This document shows positions 34,601 through 46,600 of a stretch of 64,000 nt of DNA, piece by piece (position 1 is the stretch's first letter; the number at the start of each line of letters is the position of its first letter). The translations under genes were made by a program, and so were the position numbers. Under the pieces are notes generated by a model, which ran no database searches, was not told where the DNA came from, and worked only from the letters and a program-made list of their open reading frames with translations. This DNA is from Leuctra nigra (Eukaryota > Arthropoda > Insecta > Plecoptera > Leuctridae): contig OW203768.1 in assembly GCA_934045905.1 (NCBI GenBank), forward strand, positions 15,094,316-15,158,315, given 5' to 3'.

Positions 34601-37600
34601 CAACCGCTCTACGACTGACATTGAACCTGTCTTACCAGGTGGAAGCGGAGCCGCTCCACCTGCCCTCAGTGCCGCTCCACGCGCCGGCGCTCCCCGAGCA
34701 GCCGCCTCCGGTTCCACCGCACCAGGATCTCAAGCCGGACGTGATGACCCACGACGAGGCCGAGAACCTGCTCAGTTCAAGGTCAGTCTTCATGCGTCGG
34801 AGATAAAACAGCACTGAGATGACTCATTGTGTCAATAACATTCCTGCCTGCTGTTGATCACACCTGATAGTGATAGTGGGTGATGCATTCTCTAAGTGTT
34901 AGTGCAAGTGAAGTGTAATGTGGCTAAATAAGAAACAGACAAAATAATCATACTGCATTTAGTACGTTTGCTATTCCATTATTGTTTGTTGGTTTTTTCA
35001 AGCAGCATGCCAGCAAAATAATTTGTATTTAAATCATTTTAAGAATGTCAGTGTGTTAAGTTGAAATTTAGTTACAGTAGAATGTAGATCAAATAAGTAT
35101 TCGGTCAAGTATTAACAAACTGTGAAAAGCATGTATGTTTATAACAAATTGGACATGAAGGAGAGCATTGAAAAACTGTCCATAAATTCCTACTACATTT
35201 AATCTTCCCTGTCATAATAACATAGTTTGACTTTAATTTAGTCACTAAAATCCCAAGTAAGATAAGGAGTGTTTTACTTATTGTCATTCAGTAAATCAAT
35301 AAAAAAGCATTGTCCCCAATCTATCAGTCTGCTTTGAATAATAATGTTCCAGAATCACTTGTGAATGAAGCCTGAAGTGTTGTGATTGCGTATTAATGTC
35401 TTGGCCTGTGCCCAGCATGGCTTGCGTGCATGACAGCGGACGTAATCCTAGGTGACGTCGTGTGCTAACCACTAATGTGTACGTTTGCTTGTTGCACGCT
35501 CACTGCTTTGCCTGCGCAGGATTCTCGAGAAGAAGAAGAGGTGAGTTCAGTTTGTCAACTCACTAGTACCGACATTGTGCGGTAAAGAACGTAGTTTAAA
35601 ATATTAAAATATTTATTAATCACATTAATTAATACTCGAGGTAATTCAGTTCTAACTTATTCCTAAGTTACCAAAACAATCCTAACTACGTAATCGTAAA
35701 GTACGTGTTGACTCCCTAAGAAAAACGATTTAATTTATTCTGTAACTTAAAAAGATTATGAAGACTTGGAGGTATTTTTAGAACCATTGTGAATCATAAT
35801 GATACAATGATTATTATAGATAATTTCCAATACCTAACTATAACTTACGCTTAAGTTAGATAATTCCTAATTAACTCATCAATTCAATACTATTTATGTG
35901 TAAGAATCAATTTTTAAAACTTGTATTCAGCACCCCATAATAGGTAATGTTTTGATGAATTTATCTTGTTTTGATGAATTTAACTTTTTTATTTGATTGA
36001 CCTTGCGATTCTCGAATAAGTCCAATAATTGAGTTGTGTATCAAGTAGAATCCCATGTTCCAAGTGACTGAATGATTGCGTTGTCGTCACAGACAAGAGG
36101 CGCTGCTCTCGGACGAAGAGGCTCAGGAGGTGGTGCGGCTGCTCAGCCCCACCGAGGAGGCGGAGAACGAGGATCCCGAGTGGCTGGCGGAGGTGCTCTC
36201 GGCCTCGAGCAACTCGCTGCTAAACGAGTCGACGCTGCACGACTCGACGATAGACGGACGGTCGCGCAGCGCCACCATGGAGGACTCCATCACGTCGAGC
36301 AGGATCGGTGAGTTGCGGTGTTGAGATGTTGATCGTTATATGCAGGCTTTGAACACTGTGACTACTTTAGACTTTTCTATTCATTGACACTGACTTGCCA
36401 GTTTTGACCTCAAGTTAAGGTGTCTGCTGAGCGATTTAATATGATAATAATAAAATATCTAACAAACAAACATACCATTCCATCAGGGGTGGCATAGCAT
36501 ACCGGGCCCTTCTCTTTGTAGGCCCATCACAGGAATTTTTTCATATTATAATATGGGCCTTTTCACTTGTAGATTTTGTACTTTTTTCTCTACTGTGTTT
36601 TACGTGTCCTTTGGTGTGTCTGAAAGGGTTAGGTACTGTTGACAGTTGGTGAACATCAAATTTCTTAATGGAATTGATCTCTTTATCTTCATTTTGTGGG
36701 TTACTTTTGATTCATTTCTACATTGCATGGTTTCATATGACAGTGTAATGTACTCGAGTATTAAACAAGTTTGTGTCCCCGCTGCCCCAGGCTCGCAGTC
36801 TGGCTCCGACCTGCTGGGCTCGGTGAGCAGCCTGACGGACCAGGAGGGCGGGGAGGAGGAGTTCCTCCCGCAGCCCGGCAGGATCGTCGCCGTGGAGAAC
36901 GGCGTCCACTACTACGAGGACGGACACTTCTGGATGGAGGTCCCCGGCATTCAGGACGCCGAGGAGGACGAGGACGCGCATCTGCCCATCGTCGTCAAGC
37001 AGAACATGAAGGTCAAGTTCAGCACCAAGCCCATACAGGTCAGTCAAATACCAGATCGTTCTCTTCAAAATAGTTTATCCACTATAAGTACCTACTAGCT
37101 ATAAGGTCCTCTGTCTTTCAAATATCTGTTTTCACACTAGGTTTACTACTTCAATAAACAACATTATCTAACACTTAGAAATTAGTGCAGTGAATTGAAT
37201 TACTTAATCTTTCAAAATCTGGAGCCCATATTGCGCCAAGCAATTCAAATTGGGCAATTTCAATCAAAACTCGGTGCCGCTGCCAACTGTATTTGGGAAC
37301 TAAATAATACGATTTAAATAGACTTTAGGATCCAGCTTAAAATAAAATAAAAGATGGATGTCACTTTGACAGTTGTTTTATTGATTTTATATAAATCTAA
37401 ATTACCTTTTTTGTCTAGTCAATGAATCTGTAATTATTAATGAATCTTAAAAGTAATGTAAGTAATATTAACATGTTATGTTTTTGCTACGTCTGCAGGT
37501 GTTCAGCACGCACTCGGTATCGGAGTACGACCGGCGCAACGACGATGTGGACCCCGTCGCCGCCAGCGCGGAGTACGAGCTGGAGAAGCGCGTGGAGAAG

Positions 37601-40600
37601 ATGGACGTCTTCCCCGTCGAGCTGATCAAGGGAGCAGAGGGTCTGGGCCTCAGCATCATCGGCATGGGAGTCGGAGCTGACGCGGGGCTCGAGAAGCTGG
37701 GCATATTCGTCAAGACCATCACGGAGAACGGGGCGGCGGCCAAGGACGGCAGGATACAGGTGGGTTGTACAGCTCGTTGAACACTAGACTCCAAGTATTA
37801 GGTAAACTCCCCTTTCCCCTTTCCAGGCATTTATGTTAGTTTAGTGCCATCCCCACGACCCGTAACACTGGAAACGTTGTTTGAATGTTGTGTGGGGTAA
37901 TGGAGAGTTTACCTTTCACTTGCAAGCGACTGTAGATAAAGGAGTCTTCTCCACCCTCCATAGTCAGAACCAACTCTCTGATACACAATAACTGTGACAA
38001 TACTTGAATGATGATCCATGAAGGCTATTATAAAATGCCATAGTGGAGTGGGGTGGGGGCCTTAAAATAATAATGGAAATATTCATGCCATCTATTAATG
38101 GATAAATTCGTGGCTCTGTGTAGACCAAAATAGAAGTGACTAGCTAGCGTTCTCGTTCGGTACTAAAACCCGTCAAGACACACATGGATTCCATGTAAAA
38201 GCTGCCCCTCCTCCATGTTCTTATAGTAGATTTAGGCATTTTGTAAATACATTTACAATTCATAGAAGGAATGATTTGGTGTTCGTTTGCACTCAAATAA
38301 TCTGAATCTTTTGCACAACAAATGGCTACTATCAGCTTGTGTTTCCAATAGCCATTCTGATGTAATTTCAAAACAGAAACTCGTAATTTAACAAGAGGCA
38401 GCTGCTGCGTGGCAAGATTTCACACACTCGACCTAGCGCATTCGTAAACACGTCTTACTTAGTTATGTAGGGGGCGCTGGCAACGTCTTACTTAGTTATG
38501 TATGGGGCGCTGGCAACTTTCCGTTTTGGTCTATTGACGCCCCAATAGCGTGGAAATAGAATACACACAAAAGGCTCTATTTCTTGCCAACTGCCAAGCA
38601 TGAACTTGATCTCTAATCTCGGACGACATGTGACTACAGGTGAACGACCAGATCATCGAGGTGGACGCCAAGTCGCTGGTGGGCGTGACGCAGGCGTACG
38701 CCGCGAGCGTGCTGCGCAACACGTGCGGCCCCGTGCACTTCCTCATCGGGCGCGAGCGCGACGCCAGCAACAGCGAGGTCGCGCTCCTCATCAAGCAGTC
38801 GCTGCAGGCGGACAGGGAGCGCGAGCAGCACCGCATGCCGCGCGCGGCGCAACACCACGACACCAGGTACTGGACGAGACCAGCGCAGACTTGCTGTTAA
38901 CTTTTTTGTATTTTATTGAGCTAGATATACAGTGGTGGAATAAAGACCCTGTTATTCTGCCTCTCTCTGACTCATAACATAAACATGTTTTTATATGGAG
39001 AGAGACTACCAGCACAGCTACTTTATTCCACGCTTGTTCACCCAACAAATGATAAAACGGTATTTGAAAGAAATGGATTGGCAGAAAAAAATGTGATGGC
39101 ATCATCTGATGAAGTGTACATGCTAACTCGTCATCTACCTCTAGTAGGTGAGCTCTGATTTCATTGATAATGACGAGGATTCATTGCCAAGGAACCTGAC
39201 CTGAAAAACGTTCAAATACCGTTTTTTGATTGTTAGGTGTACAACAGTCTTGGGACATTAAGATGGCTGCGTAGTGAAATGTTGAGATGTTGAGTGCATA
39301 AATATTTGTAAAAATATGGCACTGAACATCTGGAGGACAAAATGTAACTAGTAAATCAATCAATCCAATCTATGACATAACTTGCAAATTAATAGTTCTG
39401 AAGACATGTGACCAACCTTATTTTATAAGCAATTTTGTAAGAGATATTGATAAAAATCGATTTTTTTCAAGGCTGAAAGACTGAACAGCAGTCGTACTTA
39501 ATTAAAAAGGTTATATAAGTCATACTGTAAGCGTGACAATAAGAGCATTACAATGTGAAAGCCCTCAACTTCGCCATGTCCTTGCAGCGGAGCGCACTCG
39601 CCCGAGGCTGAAGGCCAGCGGTCCGAGGACAGCAGCGCCACTCTGCCGCTGTCCGGCACTTCGCCCACCACCTCGTCGTCGTCGGACGCGCCGCCGCTCA
39701 GTCCGCCCGCCGGGTCCGAGCAGGTGTTCGAGACCGAGCCGGCCAGCGACCTTGAGGCCATACGCAGACTGCTGGTCGAGGTGCGTGTCCGCTGATTGTA
39801 TTTGTTACTTCCTCAAACACAGAAAAAATATCAATTAATTATTTTTCCGTTTTCTTCATGTTTTTAGAATATATTTTTGAACATATGGAATAAAGTTTTG
39901 TTGCTGTGCTCTTTTTATTCTGTTGTTATTATGATTTTATGATTTGTTGATTGTTTTGTTTTGTTTCTTTGGTTTACTACAGACTCGGTTCAAACTGAAT
40001 CTAGCTGACGGTGACATTGCCCGACTCAAGTCCAGAGTAAGTGACGAGAAAACTTTTTGATTTGATTCCACTAACATTTATGTCTTATATCTTCCTGCTC
40101 TAGTAGTATCCTCCTTCTTAGCTCTAACATTCCAGATTCTAACATTTATTAAGTATTATTGACATCTTCAAGAATCCTGCATCTCTACTTAACTTTTAGT
40201 TTTTATCTTTTAGTGCTTGGATTTTAATTTAATTATGTGTTCATAATGTAAATCAAACATTTGAAATATTTAAATGTGTGATGTTTCTTGCCGTACGTAT
40301 AAACTCTTTGACTAAGATGTGCAAGAATATTTCTTCATGTTGGATGATTTTCCAAAATTTTCAAAGCAAGGTAATGTCGACATGCTTGCTCTAGTGTAAA
40401 AGTAATGTGTGACTTCAGTTTTCTATTGAGCATTGCTTTACCGACTTTGATCTCTCAACCGACTTACCCCCTCCGCCCTTGCCCCTCAGCTGACGGAGAT
40501 GGAAGGCGCGACGCCCGGCAACGAGGAGTTCATCGAGCGCCTGCGCACCGCCGCCCTGCGCCTGCGCGACACGGAGCGCAGCCTGTACGCATCGCGCAAG

Positions 40601-43600
40601 GACGTTGCCGCCTACCAGGAGATGGTGGAGCAGTCGCAGGCGCAGTACACGGTGCTCGAGCGCAAGTACTGCAAGGCGAAAAAGCTGCTGCGCGAGTTCC
40701 AGCAGCGCGAGCAGGACCTCGTGCACCGCGAGGAGTTCTACCTCCAGCTGATACAGGAGAACGACACCGAGTACAATGCGCTTGTCAAGTCGCTCAAGGA
40801 CAGGGTGAGAACGCGTCGATGATGTTCCAGTCTGAATTTTGCTCGGATATTTAAACTACCTTACTCACTGTACGAGAGAAAAGGAATTGAATCTTTCAAA
40901 AAGGTACCTTTTCTTGGGTTATTTATCAAAAGATGCACCGAATCCTAATGTTCTTGTTATTAAATAAGTATAGATTAGCGATCAAGTTACAGACTGTGAT
41001 TAAATTAAATGTTTTAACTTTGTTTTAACATCATGTTTTAGAGGCCTACTAGCAATTTTTGGTTGGTCAACCTGGTTCTGCTCATGCGCAGTGACACACT
41101 GACGCACATGTGCACAACCAAGTTGATCGAAAAGTTTTAATTGAATGCTGCGTTCAGAGCAAAATTTACAGAGATTCATCAAACATTAAACAATAGCGCA
41201 TGACTCTGAACAAAATGTATCAGCTTTTAGTTTTAAGTTGTCAAAAGTGGACTTAAAATCAAAAAAGCTCAACCATTCAGGTGTACTAATACCTCTGGTA
41301 ACCTAAAGATTCTGTTCCCCTACTCTTGATGTACAAAATCTAAATTCTAATAATTTTTAAACTTAAGAGGGCTTGGTAGTGAGCGTGGCCTTGACGAGTT
41401 TTTTAATCGATTTTTATTAATATCTTTTTCCAGTGTAATTGTTATCAAAATAGGGCTATGGACGTGAATTCTGAACAGTTCACTAAAAATAATTGACTAG
41501 TTTGGAATAAGTTATTAGTTTTATTGTGTCCAACAGGTGTTTAGAACCCGAAAATTACTAAATTTTCGGGTTCTAAACACCTGTCGGACAAAATAAAACT
41601 AATAACTTATTCCAAACTATGCAATTATTTTCAGTGAACTGTTCTGAATTCACGTCCATAGCCCTATTTTGTTAACAATTACACTGGAAAAAGATATTGA
41701 TAAAAATCGATTCAAAAACTCGTCAAGGCCACGCTCACTACCAAGCCCTCTTAACTGTAAACTGTTCTTTTTATTTTACAATATTTCGATTCCCTGATCT
41801 TTGGAATAAATGAGTACTTGTTATTTAACTGTCATGTCTGTTTGCCTGCCAGGTGATCGCTCTGGAACAGGAGCTGCTGGCGACGCAGCGTGCCGCAGGA
41901 CTTCCCCCCGCGCTGCCGACCCCCCTCAAGCAGCTGACGCCGCAGCTCTCGCGTCGTCAGCGTCCCCCGCCTGTCCAGCCGCTGCTGCAGCGCCTCGACG
42001 ACGAACTCTCCGACTCCAGTCCCGAGGACCCCGACAAGACCGCCACCGTCGAGAGAAAGGTTCGTGCCGACCAACAGTCCGGCCGGTTCTACTAGCTCGG
42101 CCGGCCGACGTGTGTGATGGCAAAGCAACGCTTGTTTTTAAGATTACGAATGCTTTGGTTTTGTAAGAAACGGGCTTGTGAAATCTACGGGCAAGATGTT
42201 GAGTAATATTCAACCTAGAATTTAACTCGAAGATGTTTTTTAGTATATTTGAAAGAGGTATCCACTCCAAATAGGTCAGTGTCTCCAAAGCTTGTAAGAT
42301 TTTTAAGTTTTTTAAACAGAAGTCTGATGAGATTGAAGTAATAGTGCAGATAAATGCAGCTTACCTAACCCATAGCTTTATTCTTATTGTTGTGAATCTG
42401 ACTAAATCATCTACATTTCTGTATTTTAAATTTCGTTTTTGAGTAAATTATTCTTATTACAGTTCAACCGTTTTAGCGTGACCTGTAATATGCTCTTCTA
42501 AATAATCTAAAATATTTTTTTGTGATGCATTCAGAACTGGTAATATTATTCAAAGATACACTAGTTCAGTCAAAGTTCTATTATTTACGTATTTAAAGTT
42601 TTAATGTTAGTCAATTTATGCTTCCACCTTGGTCTCGTAAGTTAGGCTGAGTAAGTCTAGGAGGTCATCAGGGCAGATGTGAGACCAAACCATGTAGGAA
42701 TTGGGCATGCCTGATTTTTACAACGGCAGCTTTCAGGGTGCTTTTCGCAGGGTACATATCTAAGCTGCCCGATGTGTTATCCGACTCTGTAGGAATGCAA
42801 GTCAAGTATTTATGGGCATTAGAACATGGGCAAGGTTGTAATTGATCAATGATGCAGGCCGTGAAAACTGTTTCTGTGTTTCACGTGATTTTAATTTGTT
42901 GACTGACATTCAGTTCTTGGTGTTTTCATTTATCTATCGTCTTCTAATCTCTTCTCGTGTTGTGATCCCGTTAGTTTTTGTTTAGAACACTAAGAACAAC
43001 TAATTACTTAATAACTATGAATGGATTGACAGATTTTTTGTGGTTCATAAACCCAATGTTCAGTGCAGTTTTGTGCCAGCCATGCTTCCACCAGTGTGCC
43101 TTTTCCATCTTTGAGCAAAAGATCGAAACGCTGTGTAGCATACGTAGTCCGTATGTAAATGCCTCTGGCGTGGAATGCCTTTGTTGTTTTTCTTTCTAAT
43201 AAACTTGGCGGTCTAAATATATTGGAAGCGCAGTACTCCTGGTGAAAGCGTGACTTTCTAACGACTGTAGCTGAAGTTGAAGGTCGCAAAGTCCTGTAAA
43301 CGAGGCATCGTAAGCGAGTGTCAAGAGTAAGACACTTAGCCGTCAATTGTAACTCCAGTTAGAGAGTAACTAACTACTTTAGAACGATATTATACAGGTT
43401 TCCCGACGGAGATGAGACAGAGCAGCGGAAATTTTGAAGCTAAACGTAGATAAGAGCCTTTGTAGGTAGTTTTCATTGGGACGACAATCAGCATCAGAAA
43501 TATTCATAAACCATTTTCTGATGAGGCAATAGGCTATGTATTACATTTTTGGATGCTTTATTTTTAAATTGAATGTTTGTGCTATCTTTCCATCAGAATA

Positions 43601-46600
43601 CAAATGCATTATCCTGTAAAGTCAGTGTACTGCCAAATGTCATATTCAGAGTTGAATGGATTTTATAAGGCGTAGGTAGACATGATTTAAACATATTTTC
43701 GTGATCATAAGGTTGATTATTATCGACATAAACTAATGCTTTCAAGACTCAGCTGCTATGTACTATCTTCGGGACTTTGACGATCACCTGTACGTTAAGC
43801 GTAGTTTCTAGCGACCAATCGTAATCATAGTCACGTAATATAAGTCATACTCAACTATATTACTCTACAACATTACACCTAAGCATAGACCTAGGACTAG
43901 CGTAGACTATTTATCAATGCCTGATCTAGTATTGTGTAGCTCTTCAATCATGTTACCATTGAATCATATACATCACTGCACTCTATACAAGGAATCATGA
44001 ACTAACCCTACACTCATCTTTTCAAAGTGAGTTTTCAATACTTGTATATTATTTTTGTAGATAAAGTGTACACTTGATCTCATTAACATTTAACATTGAT
44101 TGTTAGCAACTCAATTACTAATTCGTGCAAAATAGTACTCTGATGAAATGAATGTTTTCCTAATCTAAAAGTTAGATTGTAACTGACACCAATTGAGTTG
44201 CTAAGAACGAGGTAATTTGGAACCCTCTTCTTCACCCGTAGGTAGTATCCTATTGGCCTATCTATTAACATTGTTTTACTAACCTACTAATTCACGGAGC
44301 AGCTAATTACTTTAGTAAACAATTAACACACCCAACTAATGCTGTATGATTGTATGGCATCATCTCTCGACACACGGTTTCATTGTATATTGTGATGACT
44401 TGTATATTTTTGTGTGTGACAAATGACAATGAAGTATTTAAAATAGTGAATAAAACTAACACTACAACAATACTAAGTCTGGCATTGATATATTATATAG
44501 TACCATTCACTCTGTACTTATTGCTCCTTTTCCCTTGCTGGAAGGTGAAGAAGCATTAATATGATTATTATTATTATTATGTAGTAAGATGAGAACTAGG
44601 AGAGAGTACCTATTAAGATTAAGAATTAATATTCAAAACTGTTTTGTGTTCATGGTGATGGAAATAATTGAGTAAGTTTTCCATACTGATCTGCAGAGGT
44701 CACTTCAAAATGTTTCTAAGTGCAATATCAGTTGACATATCCTATGATCTGATCGCTCAGTATGTATCGAGCGATTTCCACTCGGTGCAACGCGATCAAT
44801 GTGTCTCATTAATTTTATGAATTTAGCGTGTGGTTAATAAATTTAAATCATGTCCAGGTTCGATTGCTGGAGAAGTATTGTGGAAGTTAGATTTTAACTT
44901 CAATACAAATAGTAACTTGTTGTTACTTCCCCAAGTGATGCTATTTCATTAACTCTTTGCTTTAAAATTAGAGATGGACCGATACCATATTTTTCCGATA
45001 CCGATACCGATGCCGATACCAACAACCGATACCAATACTTTTCCGATACCGATACTATTTTTAGTTGACTGTTATTAATGATTTTTAAAGGTTTAATTTA
45101 TTAGTAAATCATCCCTAGAGTAAACTATGAATAGGTACTGAATAAATGGTAGGATAATGAATGATTAAAATATGGACTAGTATTTTATTTTTTTATTTAA
45201 TTTAATTTTAGTCAATGTTGGACGTTGAGCTCCACATGTCAGTTGTAATGCTTATATAATCAGCATCCTTAGCCAGCAACTTGATTTTAGATGTCACCTT
45301 CTCGTAAATATTTGGGATTGCCACACTTGAGAAATATTTCCTTGAAGGAAGGTTGTACCTTGGCTCAAGATACTTCAACAGCCGGACAAATCCAGCGTCT
45401 TCAACAATAGTGAAAGGCTGGTTGTCAGTGCAAATCAATTCGGCAATTAGTTTTGTAATGTGCTTTGCACGAGAGTCCGAAGATTTGAGTGGCCTAGTTC
45501 TATCAAATACTGCTCCAATTGTTGGTTGGTTAGCAGGTCTCGAAAAACTTCTAGAGGATGTACTAGGTCTTGCCTTGGGAGTAATCATTGGATTAGTGAG
45601 ATTGAGACCAACAGGCAGTTGTGGAATGGGTGTGTGATGCGGCATCACAGGCAAATTAGTGGAAGTTGTTTCCTCATCACTCTCCAAATCAACAGTGTCA
45701 ATTTCTAATCCTTCATTGTCCACATCTTCTTCCAAATTATCTTTTCTTGCCAAATTTTGATTATTATAAGAGAGGCATGACTTCACGTGCTTAGCAAGGT
45801 TGCTGGTGTTGTAGGACTTACTACCCTCACGCGACACGCCTCGTGAGACTTCTCTGGAGCAATAGTTGCACACAGCAAACTGCTCATCAGTAGATTTAAT
45901 TTTAAAGTGATCCCACACTTCACTTCTTTTGCGTTTTGAGTTTGACATAATTATTTAATCAAATAACAAAACATTAAACACAATCAAATGACAAAATTAT
46001 GCACAACAACTTTCCGTGTGACAGAACTATTGCCAAGACCAAAGACAATAAATAGCCAAGACGCCAGCCGCCCTCTTGCCCTTGAATATCCTTTGTCTCT
46101 GATTGGTCTAGCAGGACCTGAACCAAGGCCAAGGAGGTTGGGCTTCAACCAAGGCCGTCCGTGATGACGGCCAATCAGAATACAAACAGCATTAAGCGGG
46201 AAATTTTTGAAAAAAGTATCGGTAAGGGGGGAAAGAAGTAGTATCGCCGATACCGCCGATACTGCCATATCGGCGGTATCGCGAGTACCGGTATCGGTAT
46301 CGGTCCATCTCTATTTAAAATAATTAAGACTGATGTTTACATAGGAAGTTAATACATAGGTACTACCTACTAAGGATTTCATCAAAACATTTGTTTGTGT
46401 ATACAATAAGTAAATGAGAGTCATAATGTACACGTGGCACAACAAAAATTAATCGTAGAACAAATTTGAATGACTGCTAGTCACGTTCCATACCAATCCA
46501 TGCTTGTTATTATATTTGAAATGAGAGATCATCTACTAAAGTGAGACAGGAGATTGCTTGGACTGTCTTCTGATGGTGCGATCTAACATTTTTCAGTCAA

